Assembly (NCBI GenBank): GCA_034359265.1
Contig: CP136891.1
Span: forward strand, 43,144,001-43,208,000
From: Canna indica
Taxonomy: Eukaryota > Streptophyta > Magnoliopsida > Zingiberales > Cannaceae
Length of the DNA: 64,000 nt
Direction of reading: 5' to 3'
In this document: piece after piece, positions 48,501-59,550 of the stretch
Numbering within the stretch: the first letter of the stretch is position 1
How the letters are laid out: every line of letters starts with the position of its first letter
Notes under the pieces: generated by a model
Seen by the model: the letters and a program-made list of their open reading frames with translations, nothing else
What the model was told of the DNA's origin: nothing
Database searches by the model: none
Made by a program: the position numbers and the translations under genes

Positions 48501-48577
48501 TTACAAAACTCTTGGTTGAAGAAAGCTTTACAAATTTTAGGATGCAATTAGGGATTTGTGCTTTTCCTAGTAGTTAA
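45492..48577 (+). pseudogene. Copia pol of element D (PR, INT, RT, RNase H), broken
   Basis: Protease: STWILDSGCSKYMTTD (about 45518-45570). The integrase zinc-binding part has LWHRRLGHAS, then HMDLFGPCD. A stop replaces Trp after SRFT at 46200. A frameshift lies in a T run at about 46331-46340. The PQQNGVVERKNR motif is intact (46396-46425). [14 protein letters not shown] (47220-47250) and [14 protein letters not shown] (47453-47490). At about 47645 a deletion has removed the segment ending in the catalytic YVDD, so IIFGATN follows directly. RNase H: VSWFSKKQNSVALSTTEAEY (48190-48250) and the ADIFTKLL tail. At least five lesions are present. Confidence 0.9.
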
Positions 48578-49030
48578 AATGTTCTTCTTCAAAACTTATA
48601 TGGGTTTCAAAACTTGCATTCTATAAAAGTATCATCACACTTATGTAATGCTCTGTAGTGGGGCTTTGCGACTTATTGATGTTTGCCTTCTATAGGCTTA
48701 CATTAATAGGAAGGACTATAGTGGTAGATGATACTTGGTTTTATGGCTTTCTTGGTTTTTATGACGAAACTCATTAATTGTACCTTAATTCTTATCCTTT
48801 TTTATTGATGTCAAAAGGGGGAGAAAAAGTAAGGTCGCACTTGGTTTTTACGATGCATATAGCTAGGGGGAGTTACAAAAATGATATGCACATTGATAGG
48901 GGGAGCATAGGGTGAGTTATAAGTATTTAAATGCATATGTTGAGTTACATATCTTGCATGCCTTAACTCATGAATGCCTTAACTCAAATTCACAAAAAAT
49001 ATGCATATGTTTCTTAAAATTTCATGTTAT

Positions 49031-49111
49031 GTTTGTCATCATCAAAAAGGGGGAGATTGTTAGCTTAAGGGTTTCTCTTAAGCCTCGATCTTTATTTTGA
49101 TGATAACAAAC
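49031..49111 (+). promoter_or_regulatory. Hairpin around the polypurine tract and U3 start of D
   Basis: GTTTGTCATCATCAAAA (49031-49047) pairs with TTTTGATGATAACAAAC (49095-49111) at 16 of 17 positions. The polypurine tract and the LTR start at 49058 lie in the loop. Inside the loop, GCTTAAG (49063) pairs with CTTAAGC to form a second small stem. The role is unknown. Confidence 0.6.
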
Positions 49112-50471
49112 AAGTATTTAATCTATGTGTGAAGTTTTGAGTTCAGGTTGAGGTTGCGATAAGTATGTGAAGTTCGTTCAAACGAAACGAAAGAAAAGAC
49201 CGTTGAAGAAACGAAAGAAGAAAACATCGAAGAAAGGTTCAGGTTTAGATCAAGTAGAAATCATGTAATATACCCTTAGGATGATCTTATCCCAAGCCAA
49301 ATTATAAAGTTATCCAAGTTGAAACTTGGTAATTAAACCCATAAAAAAGCATGTAAAAATTTTAAAGTAAAAATCAGCCTCAGCTTGAGTTCGGTCGACC
49401 GAACAAGACAGAAGTTTGGCAATAGCCTATTCAGTCGACCGAATGATGCCAAAAAATGGTAGTAGCCATTCGATCGACCTGTCAGTCGACCGAAGTTGGT
49501 GAAGCATTGGCGAAAGGCTACGTTGATCGACCGGCGACCGAAGCCAATATTAGGCAGAAGGGGCATCGGTCGACCGATTGAAGATTGCAGATAGCGCGTC
49601 TGGCTTCCCTGCATCGGTTGACCAATTCGGTCGATCGAATTCGGGATGGATGAAGTTGCGACTCCTTCGGTCGATCGAACAGTGCTAAAAACACATAGAA
49701 AGGGAAGCGGTCGATCGGTCAGTCGACCGACGATCGACCGAACGACTGTAACAGCTAGTTTTCTACCTGTTGAATCGCCGTTCAGCTGAGGGATTATAAA
49801 TACCCCTCACCTACCTTCTTAAAAACTCCTTAGAGAATTAATTGAGCATTCAATAAGTGATTAAAAGCCTTCAAAGTGATCGATTTGCTGCGCCCTAATC
49901 TTCCGTCAAAATCCTCTTCAAGCGCCTGCTTCCCTCAACTCTACTGCAACTCGAGTCTATCTTCTGGCAAGTTGAAGGCGTGAAGTCTTGGGAAAAGAGT
50001 TGTGGTTCCTCTCTCTATTCTTAAAGCTCTTTTGCATTGTATTTGAAATTTTATTTTAGACTTGATTTCAATCTATAATAGCTGCTAGGTGTGCTAGAGA
50101 AATACTTAGGGGAAACTTTGTAGAGTTGTGTTTTGCCTAGGTGAATAGGTTTGAGGGGTTCTCAAAGAGGTGAGAAGAGTGTCCTCAATTATATTCAAAG
50201 GGAAACACAAATTCTATAAAGTAGTGGTTAGAAATCCTTGGTGAGGAGCCAAGGTAGTGGAGTAGGTAGTTGACCGAACCACTATAATTACGCTTGTCTG
50301 CATTGCTTTCTTATTTGCCTATTATTGTTCTTAATATTTGATCACATCCATTGTTAAGAAACACTTGTACATAATTAAAGTTAAATTTGAGTAAAAAGAA
50401 AAAATTGATTAAAAAAGAAAAGGGGACATACACTATTCAACCCCCCTTCTAGTGTTGGATTTCATACAACA
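49058..50471 (+). repeat. 3' LTR of element D, complete (1414 bp)
   Basis: It runs from TGTTAGCTTAAGG to TTTCATACAACA. The palindrome cluster is at 49393-49740, the TATA box TATAAATA at 49795-49802, and the R/U5 block TAGTGGAGTAGG...ACCACTATAATT near 50253-50289. Confidence 0.9.
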
Positions 50472-51109
50472 GGCCCATCCTACGCAATATCCCCACGAGA
50501 TTTCCGGGTAATGTCATCACCTCTGCCTGCAATAAATATAGACACAACATGCCTTAGGTAACCCTAAGTTCCAATTTCATTACCTCCACCTTGGAGTCCC
50601 CCTAACTTGAGCGTCGGAATGTCTTTTACAGGTCCCTCTCCCACCGACGTTGAACCAAACAAGGAGAGACATCGAACCGGACCAGAATACTCCGATCCTT
50701 AGGCAGGAACAAACACCTTGACCAAAGTCAACACTTTGACCAAACGAAGGGTCGGGTTGATTTCATCGCGTGTCGTACCCTACAAATTAGGGTTCCAAAG
50801 AACCCTTTCTTGATTAACTATAATTTGTTAGAATAGGAAACAACTTTCATATTTTGTCCGTAAACGAGAATCGTGAATCTACCAGATCTCGTATTCATGG
50901 TACGCTTTGATGGCTATCAAAATCCCGACGGACTTGAGCAAGGTAACTGGTAATGTCTTATCATAGACAGCCCATTGTCTAAGCTTGATATCATTCTTAA
51001 TCAGTCTGGCCTTATAGGTCACCACCTTGCCATCTGCCATCTGTTATGATCTTTCTCCTAAAGATCCCCCTACACTGTATAGGAGTTACCCTTTTGGGCA
51101 AGTCAACCA

Positions 51110-52295
51110 TGTTGGCCCAAGGGTTCCCCATAGGTCTTGATCTCTATTTTGATGATAACAAACATGAATTTAATGCATTTGTGTAGTTTTGAGTTCAGGT
51201 TGAGGTTAGGATATGCGCGCGAACTTCACTCGGAGAAATACCAAAAATCGGCAAAAATGACTCCGACGACGATCAAGTAGAAAATCTAGAGTTTCAATAA
51301 ATTCCATATAATATGACTCTAGAAATATATCCCAAGCCTAATTTTAATATTATCCAAGTCCAAACCGATAACAGAACCTAGAAACAAAGCGCGCAAGAAG
51401 AAAACTCGAAGAAACAACCTCAACCCAGGTTCGGTCGACCGAATGAAGCCAAAAATTGGCAGCATGGTATTCAGTCAACTGACTGGTCGATTGAACAATG
51501 CCTAAAAGTGGCAGAATGCTTCGATCATTTGGGCGGTCGATTGTTCGGTCGATCGACGATCGACCAGCACGCGACTGGGCGCCCCCAAAGGGCAGAAAAA
51601 TGCTCGTTGGGTGGAACTACCGAGTGAGGGGTTATAAATACCCCTCACCAACCTCTCTTAAGTCTTCTTAACTAGTCATTAAAGCTTTCTAAGAGAGATT
51701 TGTGCCTTCCAAGCTTGATTTCTACGCACTTGCTTCACCGATCGTTCATCCCTCTCAAGCGCTCTTCTCACGTCGACTCCGGCTTCGATTTGAACTCAAC
51801 GACTTGAAGAGTTGGAGGCATTGAAGGCTTTGCAAGGAGCTCATTCGTGTGGTTTAATCTTTAGCTCCTTTTGTTGTTGTTTTACTTGTTATTAAACTTG
51901 AGAATGATTCTCATTGTAAGCTTGTTAGGTGTGTTAGGTTAAACACCTTAGGATTTCCTTTGTAGAATTGTGTTTTGCCTAGGTGAATAGGTTTGAGGCA
52001 TTCTCAAAGGGTTGAGAAGCGAATCCTCGATTGTATTAAAAGGGAAACACATTGTCTATAAATTATTGGTTAGAAATCATTCGTGTGGAGCCAAGGTAGT
52101 AGAGTAGGCGGTTGGTCGAACCACTATAATATCTCGTGTTTGCATTGCCTTGTTTGATTGCTTATAATTGCTTTTCATACTTGTTATCACATATCATTTA
52201 GTCGCACTTAATTTGGGTTGAAATTGGAATCGATTTAAAAGAAATTGATTTGAAGTTAAAATTAACCCAATACTAGTGTGGGTATTTGAACAACA
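51110..52295 (+). mobile_element. Solo LTR E, 1186 bp
   Basis: Starts TGTTGGCCCAAGG and ends TTTGAACAACA. The target-site duplication AACCA lies at 51105-51109 and 52296-52300. The palindrome cluster is at 51431-51566 and the TATA box TATAAATA at 51633-51640. It is most like the D LTRs (shared GAGTTCAGGTTGAGG near 51190). Confidence 0.92.
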
Positions 52296-52530
52296 AACCA
52301 AAGTCCATACTTGGTAGTAGAGTAGGCGGTTGGCCGAACCACTATAATATCTCGTGTTTGCATTGCCTTGTTTGATTGCTTATAATTGCTTTTCATACTT
52401 GTTATCACATATCATTTAGTCGCACTTAATTTGGGTTGAAATTGGAATCGATTTAAAAGAAATTGATTTGAAGTTAAAATTAACCCAATACTAGTGTGGG
52501 TATTTGAACAACAAACCAAAGTCCATACTT
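52095..52530. repeat. 218-bp exact tandem duplication across the LTR E boundary
   Basis: The segment 52095-52312 is repeated at 52313-52530, with one difference (T at 52115, C at 52333). The unit covers the last 201 bp of LTR E, the AACCA duplication and 12 bp of the old copia flank. It must have formed after LTR E inserted, and recently. The breakpoints share GG. Confidence 0.93.
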
Positions 52531-52620
52531 GGTTGGTATACATTGAGTCCAGTTTGGATTTGCATTTTGCCATCGCTTGTGGTCAACACCGTTGACCACC
52601 TTATCAAAGATTGCAGATCG

Positions 52621-53251
52621 CCTAAATCTAAGTCATTCGTAATGGCTAGATACAATTTCTCAGACAGTCTATGCAGTCTACTTGATCTACAAAGAGTGGT
52701 GGGAGGTAGTAATTCTTAGATTGGTCTAACCTGTGGACTTTCCACTAGTGGGAGGTAGTGATGAACCTAGTTGAGAATGAATTGGTTCTAATTAAGGTAG
52801 TTAATTAGGAATCAATTACACGATCCAGCTTGTGATACGATTGCAAGGATGCTAGCACATCCCGATCGAAGACGAATCTATCGACTAGGTGGATCCGAAT
52901 GAGGAACGTTAATTAGGTGCATGACGGGGAGTTGATTTAAGTAGAACTCCTTTTATTTGAATTTTCACAAGCCACCACTAAACCCCTTTAGTATGGTCGT
53001 GCGAGACTCTACTCATAAGTGAAGATTGGTGTCTAACAACATGTCATGACTACCCGGATAGTGTGAGGTTCAATCTACAGGGATCGAACGCCCTTTGGTG
53101 ATTAGTTACCGTACAATTAAATCATTCGGTTACACAATGGCCCAAATGCGGCTAGGAACGAAAGTTGTGTCAAACCCTAATACTGATCCATATGTATTCT
53201 ACACTCTCAAGTTGTCATCTCAACCATGAACAGTCGGAAATCCTTTCTAAC
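52621..53251. other. Unassigned DNA before the CACTA end
   Basis: No gene supported. The part next to 52620 may be more of the old copia pol. Two copies of GTGGGAGGTAGT occur at 52699 and 52749. Nothing further is seen. Confidence 0.4.
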
Positions 53252-56200
53252 CACTACAAAAAAAATTACAATTAGTAACAAGCTATTTTTTCCACAATAG
53301 TGATATATAGTGACAAAACACTATTGTGGCAAAATGATGATTCAGTGGCAAAAAAGTGCTCACCAGCCATTTGTCACGTTAGGTCCGCCGCTAAAAGTCA
53401 TTTTTGGCTTTCGCGGCGAGTTTTAGCAGATTGCCACGAATTACAAATGTTTTAGTGGCAAACGAAAAAGTCAAACTACCTCTACTCTATTGTGACAAAC
53501 AGGGCTTGCTGACGTCACGTATCTTTTATGGCAAAATTCTTTGCCACTTATTAATAAATATTTGTCACTAGTCTACCCTTTCTAGAACTCCTTTCGTGGC
53601 AAAAATATATAAAATTTGCCGCTAATATCGTGTTACATTTTGCCATTACATAATAAATTTGTTATAAATTTTTTTGTCACTACATGTTTAATCCTGTCAT
53701 TAAACATTAAAATAAATTTGCCACTAACACGATTTTAAATTTGGATTATTGCCACAATATCAGTGATGATTTTGCCACAATATGTAATGACTTCGCCACA
53801 ATTTTGAAAATGTATGATAAATAAATTTGCCACAAACACACAAAATTTAACAGTTAATCATTCATTAATATAATAAACCATCAGCTAATTACAAAACTTA
53901 CAACTTAGTAGGTATACAACCAACCACCTACAAATCCAACCATCAATAATCCAAAATAAGTTCAACATTAATCCAAATACATCAAAAATAACATTGTCCA
54001 CCAACAGAAAATACTCGAAGGTATCTAATATCTATTAAAAAAAGTTACAATAGGTACACAAGATATTCTGTACGCCAAAAAAAACTAGACAACACTGCCC
54101 CAATAAAAATTTTTACAATAGGTCTGCTAGGTACGCCTCATTTCTTCTTCTTTTCTCCTACAAAAGAAGGGAAGTAAGAACATAAGTCAAAATCATTACA
54201 TCAAATAGTCAAACTAATTTAGAAATGATGCTAGCAATTCAATCAAACTAAGAATCAAACTAAGCCCAAGAGAAAGAGAAACACTGTTCATTAACATTGA
54301 CTAATCTCAAATATTTGAGCCTTTCATGCTTTTCAGAAACATCATAACAATTAACTTGTTGTGTGCCAATAATATGCTCTCCCTAATCTATTTGTCCCAA
54401 TTCATCCCCTAACCACCTGTTATTTACTATAAAGCTCTCATGTGTGATATTGGTTTGCTTATTCTTCAAAGGTCTGTACTTTTTGCAATGACAACAAGAG
54501 AAACCTTATGTTACAATTTAACTCCCAACCAAAGAAACATTTTTTTTAAGTGTTTGTTGCGCTAATCTCTAACATAAATTCATAAATCATGTTGATTCAT
54601 ATTTAAGGCCATTGGAAACTCTAAACGTACCAGTAAAGACAAAGAGGTACATAGAAAATCCCACCATATTTTTGTGAAGCTGCATCCCTTTCCACATGAC
54701 ACTTTCCTTGATTGCCTAATTGCCTTGATTCATTTTAATTATATTTAGGGCAAGAAAGCATAAGGGTCATTCCTTTCTACAATAGAATAATTATCAAAGT
54801 TCTTTGTGAAAAACTCATACAAGAATATTTTCACATGGATGTTAAAGCTATGAGGTAATGATGTAATTGAACTCCAAGAGGTTCAAAATTTAATCACTTA
54901 GCCATGTCTATATATGTTGCAGACAGGAGAAGTAAAATAGATTGAAACACACAAAGAAAAGCTTAGCAAGGTAAGACAATGGTTATGCCTCCCAGAACGA
55001 ATCGCTCAACAAAAGCAGATCTACCAAGCAGTCCAAACATTAATAGAGGATGAGAAAATATATACATATATAATAATCAATAATTGTTCAATAAAATTGT
55101 AATATACAACAAATCAAGCAACGACGAGGAGTTCCAGATAAAAAAGACATCTTTACATTAGGATTCTATTCGAGAAGTATGGTGGATGAAATTGGAGAAG
55201 AGAATGTAGCTCAAAGTAGTGACTAATCCATATAACTTATCTTGAATAGTTGGGAGTTTATGGCTAATCCTAGACTTAAAGTAAGGTTGTTATTAGAAAT
55301 TTGCATGTGTTATTTCTTGAAGGTAATATATAGTTCACAAGGAAATTAGGTATGGAGTCGAGAGTGCGCTGTTGGTATGCCAGATAATCTTGAACCATGT
55401 TTTAAGACTGCAATCATGTTATTCTATAAGAACCTCACCATGGCTTCAATTTTGCAGCTTTTGATTTGATTTATAGTGAATATTGAACACTGATTATCAT
55501 TTCAGTCGATCAAAAGCATTCAAGCCTCAAACAAGTTGATTACCTATGCTCATTAACTGAATAATTTTGTCTGAGGCATAGCACATGAATATCATTTGAA
55601 CTGTAATGAACTGAATATCATTACCTATGCTGACATGGCAATGCCATAGATTTTAGCTACAACCATAGGCAATTGATATGAAATTCCAGTAATATGTACA
55701 AAGATATCCAAAAAGATTTTAGCTTGCACTCGACTCTGTACTCATGCATCACCAAATTAGTCTTTTATCCTTTTGGAGCACTACCTTAGTAGGACACTAG
55801 GGTTTTCTTCATCCCAATAAAGGTTTTTCTTTTGTGTATCTCCCTATCTTTCCTTGTTACTTAATTTTTAGTAGCGAGACTCAATGGCCCTATTTGTTCT
55901 TAACCTTGTAGGGTACTTCCTATCCTTAATGCAAAAGAAGTACCAATCTTCTCTCAATTTTGTGTTGACTAATAATTCACAAGTTTATACATATTTAAGA
56001 GATAATACTGAATCAAAATAGAGAAAAAGAAGAATCAAGAAACTTACATGGTAAGTTCCATAGTAATATTTCTATGGATAGGAACTGGAAAAGTATATTT
56101 TGCTCTAGAAGTGGTATTAACTGAAACAAAGTTATCAATCAAATTTACTTCGGAACTATAATACTTTATAATGAATACTCAATATTACGAAGGACTTTAC

Positions 56201-57541
56201 CCTTAAAAGTTGAGAAGATTTCATAAAATGCTAGCTTATAGACAATTTTGTTTGCTGCTGGAAGACTTACTCTTAAGTCTCTAAATTTTCTCTATCGGTT
56301 ATTTCCAACAATAAATTTCTCTAATTAATTAAGAAAGAGAAAGACTCATCTCTATGTTTTGACTACTTCTACCTCAATGCCCATCCTCCTGTATCATCAC
56401 TTTTTATGTGGCAGGTCTGGAAAATGCATGAAGCATGCAAGCACATAACTATCTAACCTAAACTAATGCTTCAGGCAAGCATTGAAAAATTAATCCCTTT
56501 AGAGCATATATACATAAGCAACACAACTCAAGAGGAAATAAATTGACCTAACCTTTAAGTGAATGAGAAGACAACCTCTGGACTACAAAGTGCCCCTTGA
56601 AAGCAAGCTTATAAAGAACACATCAAACATCTAATAGGAACCACAAATTTACTAATCATCAACATACCAATAAGACTAATGTAGTGTTTCCAAGAACTGC
56701 TATAGATGCTCAGCTACGCTTAGGGTTGTAAATGAGCCGAGCCGTCGAGCCGCCGAGTATTGGCTCGTTCAAACTCGGCTTGTTTATTTCCGATCCTGTT
56801 CAGACTCCGCTCAAACTCATACATGTATGTGTAGAATAAATAAACATATAAATAAGCCATTAAATGAGCATGTATGTGTAGAATAACTATTATGATCCCA
56901 TAAATATAAAATTACTTAAATCCCAATAAATCCACAAAAATTCAAAGAAAACACATACATGTAGATAGTTTCAGTAGATAAGGGGATGACCATCAGATAA
57001 TTAAGAATACTCATTCTCATTGCATTTTGACTTCTCCTCCTCTAACATGAACACTAGCTAATTAATCATACAAATTCCCTAGCTAGACTAAATCCTACCA
57101 AACAAGTCATTCATGTTGTTCATTTCCATATATAATAATCTATTAATCTAGCATACACTCAGTTAACAAACAAGGACTAATCCTTATATATATTGTTTTA
57201 ACAAACAAGGACTAATCAAGCATACACTGGGTTTAATTGTTTCCGAGACCATGGAGAAACAAGGGAAAGCCTTTTTAAAATATTGGGGTGGAGAAAAATT
57301 CCATGTGATCGGTTCCAAAGGCATCCTTTATTAAAGTTAGGTGACAACCTAACATTTATTTTGCAACCTTATTGCTTCATTTTAAAAATTTATATCATCC
57401 CTTCAACAATCAAATATTGAGAATATTGAAGCTCAGCCAGGGCTAGACATATGGATGTTCAACACCATTAAACTGAAGAACTGAAGAAGAAAACCCTAGA
57501 GTTACCTGAAACCATTTCTACGTGGCAACAAAATCGTATCA

Positions 57542-57865
57542 TTAATTAATTAAGCACGGGATGGCAGCCACCAGGGAGCTCTCGTAGTCATAGCTGCCAA
57601 CATCGGAGCTCTCGTAATCGCTACTATCGACACCGTTCATACTCAGCATCGGGTAAGTCCTCTCCTGCATCCAATCGATCGCAGCAAAAGAAGGTTAACA
57701 AAGCCCTCGATCGAAACACATATTGAGGACAGGAAGAGGACGATGGAAGGAGATAAGCGGATCGGGTGTATGTTCTTGCAGAGCGCGGGCGAGGGCGAGG
57801 TCGGCGTCGACCTGGCTAAGGCTGGTGAAAGGTGTGCGAGAGGGAGGCGGTGGAGGGGGAGTCAT
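57542..57865 (-). pseudogene. Captured fragment like a BIG BROTHER-related RING E3 ligase N terminus
   Basis: On the minus strand, ATG at 57865 opens MTPPPPPPSRTPF, then VDADLALARALQE ending near 57773. A 108-bp intron-like gap follows. A second exon from 57664, after an ATGCAG acceptor, reads ERTYPMLSMNGVDSSDYESS and then DVGSYDYESS, stopping at 57542. The two parts join as LQE(Q)-ER, matching the conserved N-terminal block of plant BIG BROTHER-related (BBR) RING ubiquitin ligases. The expected GT donor is absent: CATAC stands where CAGGTAC would fit, suggesting loss of GG. The RING domain was not found nearby. It lies within the CACTA body, so gene capture is likely. Confidence 0.65.
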
Positions 57866-57879
57866 CGCCGCCTCTATGT

Positions 57880-58216
57880 ATACACATCTAAGTATTTAAC
57901 TTGCTATTACCCCACCCGAGGATGGAGACGAGAGGTCTGGCATGGCAAGGCCGAAGGAAGAGGGCGACACGACAGGTCAAAGGAAGAGGGGAGTGATCCG
58001 GCACCTGAGCAGGAGCGTCGACTCCCGAGCCGCCAGAGAGCTTCTAGGGCAGCATGGTGGATCCAAATACCGGCGACTATCAAGGAGAGGGGAGAAACAG
58101 GTGATGGCTAAGGAGATTGGCACCAACGGGGAAGTATTTTTTGGCACGGCAAGGTCGAAGGAAGAGGGTGGCACAGCAGTTGACACAAGTAGGAAGAGGA
58201 GAGATCGGGGTTGAGG
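57880..58216. other. GC-rich segment beside the captured fragment
   Basis: A sharp GC rise against the AT-rich CACTA body. It contains an internal imperfect repeat with GGCAAGG(C/T)CGAAGGAAGAGG at about 57942 and 58148. It may be the captured promoter and 5' UTR of the E3-like gene. Open frames on both strands reflect base composition. Confidence 0.4.
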
Positions 58217-58286
58217 TATTGAGGAGGTGAGGTTTAAATGAAGTAGTTTTATTGTTTTAATTTTAAGGTTTTTAAAATTGGTTTTA

Positions 58287-59550
58287 TAGGATTTCCAAAC
58301 TAGGTTTACTAGATTAATTCTTGTCTCCCTTACAATGAGGACTTTGACTCGAAGAGTCGCACTATCGACCTAAGGCACTTCCACACCCGGAAGTCACCGC
58401 CTTCTTACCAAGAGCACTCTTCCACCTCAACCCTAAGGGACAACTTGACTAATCCTAGTAACAACTATTTTTTACACAAGTGGCTTTACACCTTCACAAC
58501 AAGGTAACCACTTACACAACAAGACCTAACAACCTAGGTCTTCCACACCCACAAATCCAAAGAAAGTGTTTTAAATAACAGTTAAAATACAATAAAAGGA
58601 GCTTAAGAATAGAGAGAGAAACCAAAGCTCTTTTCCCAGGCCTTCACTCCTTCAACTTGTCAGAAGATAAACTCGAGTTGTAGCAGAGTTGAGGGAAGCA
58701 GGCGCTTGAAGAGATTTTGACGGAAGATTAGAGCCGCTTCAATCAATCTTTAGAAGGCTCAAATCTCCCTTTTAATTGCTCAAAAAATTCTGTTGGAGTT
58801 AGGAAGAAGAATTAGAGAGGTTAGCTGAAGTATATTTATACCTCTCGAAGAAATGGCAGCTCAACGGATAGAAAATTATCCGTTGCAGACGCTCGATCGA
58901 TTGGTCAGTCGACCGACCGATCGACCGCTCATTCAACCGCTGCCCTCTTCTCTCTGGTCGGTCGACCGACGAGTCGACCGCCAGACACAACTGAGCATTC
59001 CCTCAATTCGGTTGACCCGATCGACCGACACAGGGGAAGCAGATGCGCGATCCTCGATTCGGTCGACCAATGAGCATTTTGCTCATATTTGGCCTCTATC
59101 GATCGACCGACCGATCGACCGAAGTAGCCACTGCCAATTTTTGGCAGTGTTCGGTCGACCGAATTGACTACTGCCAATTTCCTTACCCTATTCGGTCGAC
59201 CGCCCGGTCGACCGAACCTAGGCTAAAATTTATTTTTCAGTCGATTTTCTTCCGCGCTTTGTTTCCGAGTTTCGGCTTTCAACGACCATCAACTTGGAGA
59301 GCTTTCATGTGATCTTTGAGCTCGTCCAAGATGACTTTGGTGCTCATGTTGATCTTCGAGAAATTTCACGACGAACCCGAGCGCGACGATCAATGTCCTT
59401 CCGATTTTCCGATTTATCCGATCGAGGACATCGAACGCTAATTGATATGGAACCTGAAAGATATTCTCAACGAAATATTAGTTCCATGTTTGTTGTCATG
59501 AAAACCGAGATTAAGAGATTAAGACCAAGGTTGAAAACCTAAAGCCAACA
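58287..59550 (-). repeat. LTR F (copia family of A), truncated
   Basis: Ends AAAGCCAACA at 59550. The left side starts inside R/U5 at TAGGATTTCCAAACTAGG, matching A from about 2786, so about 240 bp of its 3' end is missing. The palindrome cluster is at 58888-59220 and TATTTATA at 58833-58840. Very similar to LTR A. Confidence 0.85.

Larger units (their letters stand above)
43123..50471 (+). mobile_element. Ty1/copia element D (7.3 kb)
   Basis: The target-site duplication GGCCC lies at 43118-43122 and 50472-50476. The 5' LTR starts TATTGGCTTAAGG (43123) and the 3' LTR TGTTAGCTTAAGG (49058). The order gag, protease, integrase, RT, RNase H is copia. The polypurine tract AAAAAGGGGGAGA ends at 49056. 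A deletion has removed the last part of the 5' LTR, the primer-binding site and the gag N terminus: LTR sequence stops at about 44445 and gag begins at once. Pol is broken in several places. The style (coiled-coil gag, PPT context) suggests the SIRE/Maximus or Tork side of copia; this is not certain. Confidence 0.93.
50880..52620 (-). pseudogene. Old copia RT fragment split by solo LTR E
   Basis: On the minus strand, about 51060-50880 reads ADGKVVTYKARLI then VTLLKSVGILIAIKAYHEYE. This matches the copia RT region that follows the KWVFK motif. Across the LTR E insertion (51110-52295), the reading continues upstream with KSKLDSMYTNQVWTLVDLPK from about 52570 to 52530 and 51109 to 51090. VDHKRWQNA lies near 52610. 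Removing LTR E and one AACCA rejoins the two parts. It belongs to a copia lineage other than D and is decayed. Confidence 0.75.
53252..58286. mobile_element. CACTA transposon, left terminus and body
   Basis: The terminus is CACTACAAAAAAAATTAC at 53252, the En/Spm signature. Over the next 600 bp, at least ten subterminal motifs occur in both orientations: TTGTGGCAAA, TAGTGGCAAA, TTTGCCACTA, TTTGCCACAA. No matching TTTTTGTAGTG end is seen before the truncated LTR at 58287, so the right end is lost or outside what I can recognise. No transposase motif was found. The stretch 53870-57500 is AT-rich with no recognised coding domain. Confidence 0.75.

Noticed and set aside
54121..54175. Last exon of a gene on the minus strand (TTTTGTAG then GAGAAAAGAAGAAGAAATGA)
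   Set aside because: A plausible splice site, but the coding part would be five codons and nothing links it to the E3-like exons. Too weak to annotate.
56728..56880. GAGCCGAGCCGTCGAGCC repeat as a transposon end
   Set aside because: A common plant repeat motif, but no terminal repeats or duplication could be found.
57743..58214. Plus-strand ORFs in the GC-rich CACTA segment
   Set aside because: The recognisable protein similarity is on the minus strand; the plus-strand frames are open because of base composition.
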